In this document: piece by piece, positions 35,968-43,344 of the stretch
Layout: every line of letters begins with the position of its first letter
Numbering within the stretch: position 1 is the stretch's first letter
Assembly: GCA_028289585.1 (NCBI GenBank)
Contig: JANQPI010000026.1
Span: 1 to 64,000 of the forward strand
DNA length: 64,000 nucleotides
Direction: 5' to 3'
Source of the DNA: Candidatus Zixiibacteriota bacterium
GTDB lineage: Bacteria; Zixibacteria; MSB-5A5; GN15; FEB-12
The notes under the pieces: generated by a model
Databases searched by the model: none
Seen by the model: the letters and a program-made list of their open reading frames with translations, nothing else
Told to the model about the DNA's origin: nothing
Program-made: the position numbers and the translations under genes

Positions 35968-37289
35968 AGGCCCGCACCAAGTTGAAATGCGAAGCGTGTC
36001 GTCTCTTGGGATGTTGATATGCGCATCGTCGCGATGACACCATCAGCACCCCACAACCGAATACCGCCCCCCCAGGAGAATCGCCAGTTGCGCCAACTGA
36101 AGTCATTGGTGAACGAACTGAACACTCGACCCTGCTCATAGAAGAGAAAGCCATCAAGGATATCCCAGATCGGATAGCTGTATTCGATCAGCCCACGGAG
36201 GGATTCCTTATCGATAAAGCGTTCCGGTTCATAGCCGTACAATCCGGCATTGCCGCCCAACGACGATTCCAGGTAAAATGGTGGTTCCTCATTCTCTGTT
36301 GGGTCGACCACATCGATCGAGTTTGCCTCGACAAGGAGCGTGAAAACCCGCTCGCGGAAGAACTGTATCCGCTGGTATAGCTCTACGTGGGTCCGGAAGT
36401 ACTGTAGGTTATCCGACCGTGCGACACCCTGATGGTATAGCGTCTGGGCTCGGATCTGACCACCGGTCGTAGGCCGGAACGGCTGGTTCTCCCAGTTGAG
36501 TTGCAACCCAAGTCCACCGAAGAGGTAGCGAGTCGAGGCAATGTCCTCGGTGGCCAGACCGAACGTATCGATGATTGCATCCAGGTCAGAAACGAAGTCA
36601 TCGTCTTCGCCATCGCCGAGATTGTGCGCGGCGTAGCCGGCGTTGCCTAAAACTGTTAACGATTGGCTGAGGACAAACCGGGCATCGGCTTCCAGCGTTG
36701 TCGTTTCCAGCGTAAAGTTAACCTCATCCCGCTGCTGGGAACCATTACCAATTCCGAAGAACGGCTCACGAGTGTTCTTTGTGTACCGTCCGGAGATGAC
36801 CAACTGAAACGGCTGCCGGTTACGTCTGCCAAATGAGGCTTCAGCCAGAACCGATGCATAGTTGTACTGGGAATACGAACCGGCCAGGCGCCATTCGTCA
36901 CCTGACGTAGCGATATCTCTCAGCCGGAACCCCAAACCGCCGGCGAACCCCTCTCGACCTGAATACGAGATGATTGGAACGACGGGGAGAGTGGGATCAA
37001 GAATACCCTCAATGATCTGTTTGCCAAACTGTTGTTCGTAGCCAAGCCAGACGAGACCATAGGTCGCCTGTTCCAGCACCCAGAAGGGTGCGTAGAGGAT
37101 GGTTGATGGAACTCGGGCAAGTTTGGTAGAGAGGGGAAGCTCCGGGGGGCGAGGATCCCGCGTCCGGGTTGTATCGATGTCATAGGCCTCAGCACCTATG
37201 ACACCAACAGTCACTATGCTAAGACACGCTACTGCAACGTATCGCGAAAGGCTCCGGAAGGTGAGTCGGTTCGATCGATGAATCCCCAT
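35964..37289 (-). CDS. Omp85/BamA-TamA-like outer membrane protein
   Basis: The product of 441 residues has a signal peptide (YVAVACLSIVTVGVIGAEA), a short periplasmic part without recognisable POTRA repeats, and a C-terminal barrel of the bacterial surface-antigen type: GGNAGLYGYEPERFIDKESLRG matches the conserved strand pair with its turn in this superfamily, followed by FLFYEQGRVFSSF and a terminal strand ending FQLGAGL. It may export or anchor a product at the outer membrane. It overlaps the upstream TatT-like gene by 61 nt and the downstream lipoprotein gene by 4 nt. Confidence 0.75.
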   Translation of the reverse strand: MGIHRSNRLTFRSLSRYVAVACLSIVTVGVIGAEAYDIDTTRTRDPRPPELPLSTKLARVPSTILYAPFWVLEQATYGLVWLGYEQQFGKQIIEGILDPTLPVVPIISYSGREGFAGGLGFRLRDIATSGDEWRLAGSYSQYNYASVLAEASFGRRNRQPFQLVISGRYTKNTREPFFGIGNGSQQRDEVNFTLETTTLEADARFVLSQSLTVLGNAGYAAHNLGDGEDDDFVSDLDAIIDTFGLATEDIASTRYLFGGLGLQLNWENQPFRPTTGGQIRAQTLYHQGVARSDNLQYFRTHVELYQRIQFFRERVFTLLVEANSIDVVDPTENEEPPFYLESSLGGNAGLYGYEPERFIDKESLRGLIEYSYPIWDILDGFLFYEQGRVFSSFTNDFSWRNWRFSWGGGIRLWGADGVIATMRISTSQETTRFAFQLGAGL

Positions 37290-38062
37290 GAGGCGAGCTT
37301 TTCGCGCGCTTTCTCCTTGATATGTGTATCCTCAACCAGGCCGTGGACCGGCCGAGGGAAGTCAACGACACTTTGCAGAAGGGCGCAAGCTCGCTCTTTC
37401 TCATCTTGATCCCAGAGAAATTCAGCGAGGAAGCGGCGATTATAGAGATTATCGGGGAACTGTGCGAAGGCGCGCTCATAGTATGCGCGCGCCTTCTTCT
37501 TCGACGGCCAGCCCATCAACAACGGTATCTTGGGTGTCCGGGCGTGCACGCCACCCAGGACTCGCCAGCCTCCCCCATCCGCGAACGTTGAATCGAGGTA
37601 GGCCGCTCGTTCGGAGTGGCGACGGATTTTTTTGGGAACGCCACGCCCGAGAATGTCACTCTTACGATGGAATTCAGTCCACATCGCCCAGTTTATTGCC
37701 AGCCAGAGATGCACGCCCGCCTCATCAGGATAGCGTTTAGCCAGCATATCACCGACCGCCACGCCGCGATCATATGCCGATTGTCGGGCATCATCGGTCG
37801 CCGACGCATAGTAACCGCGGAATACGATTGCCCGGAGATACTTCCACGCAATTTCCGGCTGCCGGTCACTCGGACAGAGCACGAGCGCTCGGGCGTAGAC
37901 GGTAATCGCTTCATCGATAATCATGGAGTCCGCGAGAAGCTGCTCACGATCGAAATCGATATGGCGCTGCTCGAAGAGAACGTCAGCCTCCGCCAGACAG
38001 GTGCAAGGCTCCGCTAGTGGCGCTGCGAGCGTAAAGCCAATCAGGAGCAGACTAAGTGTCAT
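37229..38062 (-). CDS. TatT-like helical repeat (TPR-type) periplasmic protein
   Basis: From ATG 38062 (GGAAGG upstream) the protein has a signal peptide, MTLSLLLIGFTLAAPLAEP, then helical repeats. The segment KKARAYYERAFAQFPDNLYNRRFLAEFLWDQ resembles the TatT family of TRAP-transporter-associated trimeric periplasmic proteins. The ORF track start 58 codons upstream gives a non-signal extension and is rejected. It is the first gene of an operon of four overlapping envelope genes. Confidence 0.68.
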   Translation of the reverse strand: MTLSLLLIGFTLAAPLAEPCTCLAEADVLFEQRHIDFDREQLLADSMIIDEAITVYARALVLCPSDRQPEIAWKYLRAIVFRGYYASATDDARQSAYDRGVAVGDMLAKRYPDEAGVHLWLAINWAMWTEFHRKSDILGRGVPKKIRRHSERAAYLDSTFADGGGWRVLGGVHARTPKIPLLMGWPSKKKARAYYERAFAQFPDNLYNRRFLAEFLWDQDEKERACALLQSVVDFPRPVHGLVEDTHIKEKAREKLASWGFIDRTDSPSGAFRDTLQ

Positions 38063-38413
38063 CGGACGAACCTTCCGGTAGACAGTGCTGGCATGATGCG
38101 AGGAGACGCGAAATTGGGGCCGAAAAAGTATCCCAACGAATAGTGGTAGATTTGATGTAAGTGCGTAAAGATACGGTTTCCCTGGCACTGGCAGCGACAG
38201 CCTAAGTACCTCAAAAATAACCAGATATCCGCTCAACAGTAGTTAGCTTTCGGTAAATGCTTGATGAATAGCAGGTTAAGAGGACTTTCCTGGGCGGTTC
38301 TGCGTGGGTGTCCGTCATATGGGGTGAGTTCCTATCCAGCTCGAATTTGGACTGGCAAATTTCGTCCCGAATGCTATACTCCCCCTAGGTAATCCTGGGA
38401 GAATTGTAACACT
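38063..38413. other. Intergenic region between divergent envelope operon and dockerin-like gene
   Basis: This 351-bp AT-richer gap lies between two divergent start codons. Apart from a candidate promoter for the rightward gene at 38353-38380, I see no RNA gene, repeat or strong hairpin. Confidence 0.5.
38353..38380 (+). promoter_or_regulatory. Candidate extended -10 promoter
   Basis: TGCTATACT (38372-38380) is an extended -10 element; TGGCAA, 16 bp upstream, could be a weak -35. The start codon lies 33 bp downstream, with GGGAGA between as ribosome site. Confidence 0.35.
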
Positions 38414-39040
38414 ATGCGCATTCGATTGCACCGACCTGTAGCACTCTTCTGCTTGTTCCTCTTTGTCTGTCTCGCTGTTCCTCCCGTTTCCGCAGCTGGA
38501 AAGGGTGATTCGAAGCAGGTGGCCAAGCCGGTCGTCGTTGAACCCAACAAGGCCGTGGTTACTAAGGCTGCCCAGCCGGTCACCGCGAAGCAGGCTCAGA
38601 ACCTTCAGGCAGATTCCGCACTCACACCGACTGCCCCGGTTGCAACGGCGGCCCGAACTGGTGAAATGATCTCCTGGTCGGTTATCGCCTCGGGTGGTGG
38701 TACATCGGTCTCGACCAACTTCATCCTCTCATCCACGATCGGTCAAACTGCGGCAGGCTTCTCCTCGAGCACCTCGTTCCAGCTGAACGCGGGCTTCCAG
38801 CAGAATTTTACGGCGGGCGGCGGCTGCTGTGTTGGAACAACGGGTGATGTCAACTGTGATGGCTCGGTTGGACTGCCCGATCTGTCGACGCTGATTGACC
38901 ATCTGTTCATCACGTTTACACCGCTTTGTTGTGAGGGCGAGGGAGATGTAAACGCCGATGGTTCGGTTGGCTTGCCCGATCTGTCGAACTTGATCGACAA
39001 CCTGTTTATTACGTTTACGCCGCTTCCGAACTGTTTCTAG
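38414..39040 (+). CDS. Secreted protein with paired dockerin-like loops
   Basis: The product of 208 residues has a signal peptide (ALFCLFLFVCLAVPPVSAAG), an Ala/Lys/Val-rich linker, a short beta domain (WSVIASGGGTSVSTNFILSSTIGQTAAGFSS) and a C-terminal tail of two units, GDVNCDGSVGLPDLSTLIDHLFI and GDVNADGSVGLPDLSNLIDNLFI, each ending TFTPL. The D-x-N-x-D-G pattern is that of dockerin type I calcium loops, here with CC pairs between units. In this kind of organism such tails are likely sorting or anchoring modules for secreted proteins. The same tail occurs on the protein at 51387-53597. Confidence 0.78.
   Translation: MRIRLHRPVALFCLFLFVCLAVPPVSAAGKGDSKQVAKPVVVEPNKAVVTKAAQPVTAKQAQNLQADSALTPTAPVATAARTGEMISWSVIASGGGTSVSTNFILSSTIGQTAAGFSSSTSFQLNAGFQQNFTAGGGCCVGTTGDVNCDGSVGLPDLSTLIDHLFITFTPLCCEGEGDVNADGSVGLPDLSNLIDNLFITFTPLPNCF
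38843..39037 (+). repeat. Two tandem dockerin-like coding units (99-bp period)
   Basis: Units starting at 38843 and 38942 both encode GDVN-DGSVGLPDLS-LID-LFITFTPL and are offset by 99 nt. The second copy lacks the final cysteine pair. The protein at 51387-53597 ends in the same double unit. Confidence 0.8.
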
Positions 39041-39161
39041 CTGACCTGGTTTGATCGGTGGATGGATGACCGTTATCCGATCCCCGTACAGCTTTGGTGA
39101 CAATTTCGGCATTACACTTGCCCGCTAACGGGTTGTGGATGCGATAGAACCTACAGTTGTT

Positions 39162-40487
39162 ATGCGTAGCACCTCGACCAACCACTGGTGGCAGCGCATC
39201 GTCGCGCCATGTCTAACGACGCTTGTCATTGCCGCGATCGCGGTGGTGTCACCAGTGCAGGCGGCGCCCCAACCTGGTCTCACGTATCAGGGACGGATCC
39301 TCGATTCTCTGGGGGTGCCGATTACCGATGGACCGTATCTGGTTCGCTTCTCTCTCTACTCAACGTCTGTTGGTAGCACTGATTTATGGAGTTCTGGTTT
39401 CTTGGAACTGACGGTCGTTGACGGATTACTCGTGCACCAGTTGGGAGACTCTGTCTCCCTCGATCCTGCCATATGGTCGACAACAGACAGCCTTTGGTTG
39501 GGCGTTAAAATCGGGACCGATCCCGAACTGACGCCACGCCAGAAGCTGACGTCACCGCCGTATAGTGCCCTGGCCGGTCGGGCCGACAGTGCGGGCTTTG
39601 CGCTTCGTGCCGATTCCGCACGTTGGGTCGACAGCTCGGCCTTTGCCGCGCGGGCCGATTCCGCTTCGACCGCCGATCTGCTCGATGGCAAGGAATCGGC
39701 CTTCTACCTGCAGTGGTCAAATCTGATTGGGATTCCGGCTGACTTCGCCGACGGCGTCGATAATGACAGTCGTAATGCTGATTCACTCGACGGACAATCA
39801 CCGGACTTCTACCGGGACTGGCAGAACTTGATCGGAGTCCCCTCCGACTTTGCCGACGGCGTCGACGATACCGGAGCCGGCGATATCACGTCGGTTCTCG
39901 TTGGTCCCGGACTCGCCGGGGGAGCGCTTGCTGGCGACGCCACGATCTCTGTTGCGGAACTTGGCATTACTAACACCGAACTGGCCGACAACGCCGTGGC
40001 GAATCGTAATCTGCAAGGAAACTCAGTAACCGCCGTCAAGATGTTCGACGAACCAGGCGTTGCGCAGTCACTTTCCGGAGTGAACTATAGCTCGCCTCCG
40101 GGACCGGTGAACATCCCCGATGGAGCGGGTCCCGTTGCGCTTGATTCGCTCACCTTGAACCTGCCCGGCAACGGCTTCGTGGAATTGACGTTTTCAGTCA
40201 CTCTTCGCGTTACGGCTTCATCGAATGTCTACGTGATTCTCTTTCCGTCGCCTGACGGCAGTAATGCGTTCGGCAGTGGGGGAGCAAACAGCCTGACAGT
40301 TACGGATTCACGCCCCTCGACATACTTCCAGACGTTCCACTATTCGCTCCTCGTTGCAGCCGGTATCGGTGCCCAAACGTACTATGTGGTTGGTAACAAC
40401 ATCGGGTCCGATCTGGTCCAGGTTCAGAACATGGCCTTTATCGCCCGTTTCTATCCGACCGCCTACGGAACCGTGACTAACCCCTGA
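39162..40487 (+). CDS. Secreted ADSA-repeat protein
   Basis: After a signal peptide (MRSTSTNHWW then TLVIAAIAVVSPVQA) the protein has a beta-rich N-terminal domain (LTYQGRILDSLGVPITDGPYLV), then alanine/aspartate repeats of the form ADSAGFALRADSA and ARADSASTADLLDGKESAFYL, two copies of LIGIPADFADGVD-like text, and a beta-rich C-terminal domain. Related proteins, often giant, are common in deep-branching FCB-group genomes, and the middle region resembles stalk segments of surface fibres. The ORF track starts nine codons upstream at GTG 39135; either start keeps the signal peptide. Function unknown, cell-surface or secreted. Confidence 0.72.
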   Translation: MRSTSTNHWWQRIVAPCLTTLVIAAIAVVSPVQAAPQPGLTYQGRILDSLGVPITDGPYLVRFSLYSTSVGSTDLWSSGFLELTVVDGLLVHQLGDSVSLDPAIWSTTDSLWLGVKIGTDPELTPRQKLTSPPYSALAGRADSAGFALRADSARWVDSSAFAARADSASTADLLDGKESAFYLQWSNLIGIPADFADGVDNDSRNADSLDGQSPDFYRDWQNLIGVPSDFADGVDDTGAGDITSVLVGPGLAGGALAGDATISVAELGITNTELADNAVANRNLQGNSVTAVKMFDEPGVAQSLSGVNYSSPPGPVNIPDGAGPVALDSLTLNLPGNGFVELTFSVTLRVTASSNVYVILFPSPDGSNAFGSGGANSLTVTDSRPSTYFQTFHYSLLVAAGIGAQTYYVVGNNIGSDLVQVQNMAFIARFYPTAYGTVTNP

Positions 40488-40498
40488 ACAGCCTTGAT

Positions 40499-41008
40499 CT
40501 AGACCGGTTGGCGGACGACGGAGATGTCGTCGATCCAGACAGTCCCCGAGCCTGTAATGATCAGATTTAACGTCACGCGATCCGGTCGTTCGCCCGAGCG
40601 AAGGTAAAACGGTGTCGTCTCCCTGGTCCATTCGGTCGTGCCGGTGATCGGTGTGGCAACGTCACGGCTGAAGAATTCGCCTTTCCCGTCAAAATAGCAC
40701 CACATCTCAAGAAACGCTGAACCTTCGAGTTCATCTGATCGAATGAACGCCTGATAGGAGAGCCGACAATCTTCGGCGTCAATTTCGTCGAGACAGGCGA
40801 CCTGTACGATGACTGGAACGGCGGTTTGGACGATCAAGGAACCGGCGCCGTCTGAGGATTCCGTTGAATCAAATCCTGCCAGGTGGGACGAGATGATTTC
40901 ACTTGGAGAATCGAGTGGCAGATGGACCAATGTCGTCGGCGTCGACGGGGCTCCCGACGAACACGCGATCATCAGTGACAGACTACCTGTGATGGCTACC
41001 CAACGCAT
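40499..41008 (-). CDS. Lipoprotein with a carbohydrate-binding-like beta domain
   Basis: The 169-residue product from ATG 41008 (GGAGGT upstream) starts MRWVAITGSLSLMIACSSG, a lipoprotein signal with Cys16. The rest looks like a jelly-roll such as carbohydrate-binding module 4/9: TTEWTRETTPFYLRSGERPDRVTLNLIITGSGTVWIDDISV is the typical closing of those domains. The longer ORF-track version extends through the upstream region without similarity. It is convergent with the ADSA-repeat gene, ending 11 bp away. Confidence 0.68.
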   Translation of the reverse strand: MRWVAITGSLSLMIACSSGAPSTPTTLVHLPLDSPSEIISSHLAGFDSTESSDGAGSLIVQTAVPVIVQVACLDEIDAEDCRLSYQAFIRSDELEGSAFLEMWCYFDGKGEFFSRDVATPITGTTEWTRETTPFYLRSGERPDRVTLNLIITGSGTVWIDDISVVRQPV

Positions 41009-41159
41009 AACGTGACCTCCGAACGAATGATGCACGCTGCATGGGACCGATGTCGGCCAATCCGCGGTGAGCCTTATTCCCCACCGGTCCAGAAACACAG
41101 TCAGGCATCGCGCCGAGGCAAATCTGCGCAGTTTTGCTACACAAGAGCCGCCGCCTTGC

Positions 41160-42236
41160 CTAAGGTCGGCTTGGAACTCCATGATCACCGTGGATCGCCC
41201 CCTGTATCGGTGGCGTGAAGAACATCCACGGGAACGGTCGTGCCGGTTCCGAAACTGCGTTGAGTTTCGCTTCCATTTCGATCGGCAAGGAGAACGACAA
41301 CGCGCCAAGGTTGTCTTCCAACTGGCTTAACTTTCTTGCACCAATAATCGTCGACGTGATCCCCGGACGATTGGTTACCCAATTGAGGGCAACCTGGGCC
41401 GGGGAGTGGCCGAGCTCTTTGGCGACCGCAAGGACGACGTCGGTGATATCAAAGTTGCGATCGATCAGTTTGTGGAACACGGGATTGGGAGATTCCTCGG
41501 TTACTTTGAGTCGACTGTCCTCCGGTTTCTCGGTGCGCGAGTACTTGCCGGTGAGCAGGCCCGATGCCAGTGGTGACCACGGCGTAATGCCCATGCCAAG
41601 TTCGAGGGCGGCGGGAACGTGTTCGAGCTCGATATTCCGCTCGACCAGCGAATACTCGAGCTGAAGGGCGGCAACTTTGGCCCAGCCGTGCCATTCGGCC
41701 AGCGTTTGAGCTCGGGACAGGTACCAGGCCGGTGTATCTGACAGACCAATGTAGCGAATCTTACCCGCTGTGACGAGCCGATCGAGCGTCTGCATGACTT
41801 CCTCGACGGGTGTTACCAGATCCCAGCAGTGGAGCCAGTAGAGGTCGATGTAGTCGGTCTGCAGCCGCCGCAGTGACCCCTCGACCGCATCCATGATATG
41901 TTTGCGGCCATTGCCGCCGCTGTTTGGGTCGGCCGGGTTGTGGCTAAACGTGAATTTGGTCGCGACAACGACCTCATGACGTTTCCCGCGTTCGGCGAGG
42001 TACCGCCCGATCATCTCTTCCGATGTCCCACCAGTGTAGCGATCGGCGGTGTCGAAGAAGTTGCCGCCGGCATCGAGATAGTGATCCATGATGTCGCGAT
42101 TTGTCTGCTCATCGGCCCCCCAGCCCCACTCGGTGCCAAAGGTCATCGTTCCCAGGCAGAGCGGGGAGACACGAAGGCCGGAACGGCCGAGCAAGCGGTA
42201 ACTGGTCAGGCCGGGATAGGTGCTGTGATCGGGCAT
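41160..42236 (-). CDS. Aldo/keto reductase
   Basis: The product of 358 residues matches the AKR fold: YRLLGRSGLRVSPLCLGTMTFG at the start, catalytic Asp/Tyr in FDTADRY, Lys in VVATKFTF and His in LYWLHCWD, and the NADP-binding end TSTIIGARKLSQLEDNLGAL. It resembles the YajO/Tas-like group. Substrate unknown; cytosolic, NADPH-dependent. Confidence 0.9.
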   Translation of the reverse strand: MPDHSTYPGLTSYRLLGRSGLRVSPLCLGTMTFGTEWGWGADEQTNRDIMDHYLDAGGNFFDTADRYTGGTSEEMIGRYLAERGKRHEVVVATKFTFSHNPADPNSGGNGRKHIMDAVEGSLRRLQTDYIDLYWLHCWDLVTPVEEVMQTLDRLVTAGKIRYIGLSDTPAWYLSRAQTLAEWHGWAKVAALQLEYSLVERNIELEHVPAALELGMGITPWSPLASGLLTGKYSRTEKPEDSRLKVTEESPNPVFHKLIDRNFDITDVVLAVAKELGHSPAQVALNWVTNRPGITSTIIGARKLSQLEDNLGALSFSLPIEMEAKLNAVSEPARPFPWMFFTPPIQGAIHGDHGVPSRP

Positions 42237-42381
42237 GGGCTTCTCCGAGAGTTTGGTTCACTTAACCACAAGCAAGCTCGTCCGAGTCGCGCGCACTGTC
42301 AAGCCGGTGCAGGGGGAAGATACTGGTTGTAGCGCGAAAAACGCTTGAATCGCTGAATCATTTCGGTCATCTCCGTATCTA

Positions 42382-42987
42382 ATGACTGAGACGACACTCA
42401 TTGCCCGAGCCCAGGCCGGGGACTTTGATGCATTTCTCGAACTGGTGCGCGAGCATCAGCAATCGATCTACGCCCTGGCTAAGCGGCTTACGGGGAGTGC
42501 TGAGGATGCTGAGGACGTGTTACAGGAAACACTACTGAAAGCGATCGACAAGATCGATACCTTCCGAGCGGAGTCGACGTTCGGGACGTGGCTTCACGCC
42601 ATCGCTCTGAACGAGGCGAGACGCATCTATAGTTCGCAACAACGGACCGATCCCAAACCGATCGAAGAGTATCTTCCACCGCGCTTAAGCAGTGGTGCCC
42701 CACCTAACAGTGGTGTCGCCCTGTTTGATTGGGGGGATCCAGCGGCATATGTCGAACGGGTGGAGTTGGCGGACATAATCGATGCGGCGCTCATCGAACT
42801 CGCTCCTCCATATCGGGAGGCGTTTGTGCTTCGTTATCTTGAGGAACTACCAGTAAAGGAAGTCGCCGCATTGATTGGAGAGTCCGAGGCTGCGACGAAA
42901 TCGCGCATACTCCGTGCCCGGTTGGCGATGCGCGATCATATTGCCACCAAACTGGAAGTCAGCTATGGCAAACGACAAGTGTCCTGA
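42382..42987 (+). CDS. ECF-type RNA polymerase sigma factor
   Basis: The product of 201 residues has region 2 (LAKRLTGSAEDAEDVLQETLLKAIDKIDTFRAESTFGTWLHAIALNEARR) and region 4 (LAPPYREAFVLRYLEELPVKEVAALIGESEAATKSRILRARLAMR), typical of RpoE-like ECF factors. Its last 23 bases overlap the next gene, which encodes a zinc-finger-like anti-sigma factor. Possible targets are the envelope genes that follow, but a terminator separates them. Confidence 0.9.
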   Translation: MTETTLIARAQAGDFDAFLELVREHQQSIYALAKRLTGSAEDAEDVLQETLLKAIDKIDTFRAESTFGTWLHAIALNEARRIYSSQQRTDPKPIEEYLPPRLSSGAPPNSGVALFDWGDPAAYVERVELADIIDAALIELAPPYREAFVLRYLEELPVKEVAALIGESEAATKSRILRARLAMRDHIATKLEVSYGKRQVS

Positions 42988-43225
42988 ATATCTCGAGCAG
43001 CTCAATGAGTACCTCGACGGCGAACTCGATACCGGCCTGTGTGCCGAAATCGACGCCTTTGTCGGCGAATGTACCAATTGCCGTGTCATGGTCGACTCGC
43101 TGCGGCAAACCGTCCGTCTTTGTCGCGATGGAACCGAGATTTCGCTCCCTGCCAGCGTGACCAATCGTCTCACCGAGCTGCTGCGGCGTCGCTGGGAGGC
43201 AAAGTTCGGGTCCCCCCCCCAATAA
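42965..43225 (+). CDS. Short zf-HC2-like anti-sigma factor with altered zinc ligands
   Basis: The 86-residue product (ATG 42965 within the sigma gene) reads MANDKCPEYLEQLNEYLDGELD and then DAFVGECTNCRVM. This is the anti-sigma zinc domain, but the usual His four residues before the first Cys is Phe; extra cysteines (DKCPEY, GLCAEI) might replace it. No membrane segment is present, so it would act in the cytosol, perhaps as a redox-sensitive anti-sigma. The coding end contains a run of nine C. The ORF track's upstream extension lies inside the sigma gene. Confidence 0.78.
   Translation: MANDKCPEYLEQLNEYLDGELDTGLCAEIDAFVGECTNCRVMVDSLRQTVRLCRDGTEISLPASVTNRLTELLRRRWEAKFGSPPQ
43212..43220 (+). 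repeat. Nine-cytosine homopolymer in the last codons of the anti-sigma gene
   Basis: TCCCCCCCCCAATAA encodes the terminal Ser-Pro-Pro-Gln. Loss or gain of one C would remove the stop and change the C-terminus. It may be a slippage site or simply an error-prone stretch. Confidence 0.6.
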
Positions 43226-43246
43226 GCCGCTCCAACTGCCTGATAC

Positions 43247-43277
43247 GCGCCGTTCGTTACCGAAAGGCGCTTTTTTT
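43247..43277 (+). terminator. Rho-independent terminator after the sigma/anti-sigma pair
   Basis: GCGCC-G-TTCG-TTAC-CGAA-A-GGCGC forms a nine-pair stem with one mismatch and is followed by seven T. It lies 21 bp after the anti-sigma stop codon and 67 bp before the exporter start. Confidence 0.85.
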
Positions 43278-43344
43278 GCATCGTTTTCGGTCGCTCCTGA
43301 TCTAACCCGAAACGAGCAACCGGCCATTGTGCCTGTAGAGGAAT

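Noticed and set aside
38160-38200. TGGCAC-GGCAGC motif in the intergenic region as a sigma-54 promoter
   Set aside because: The GG to GC distance is 10, not the required 12, so it does not fit.
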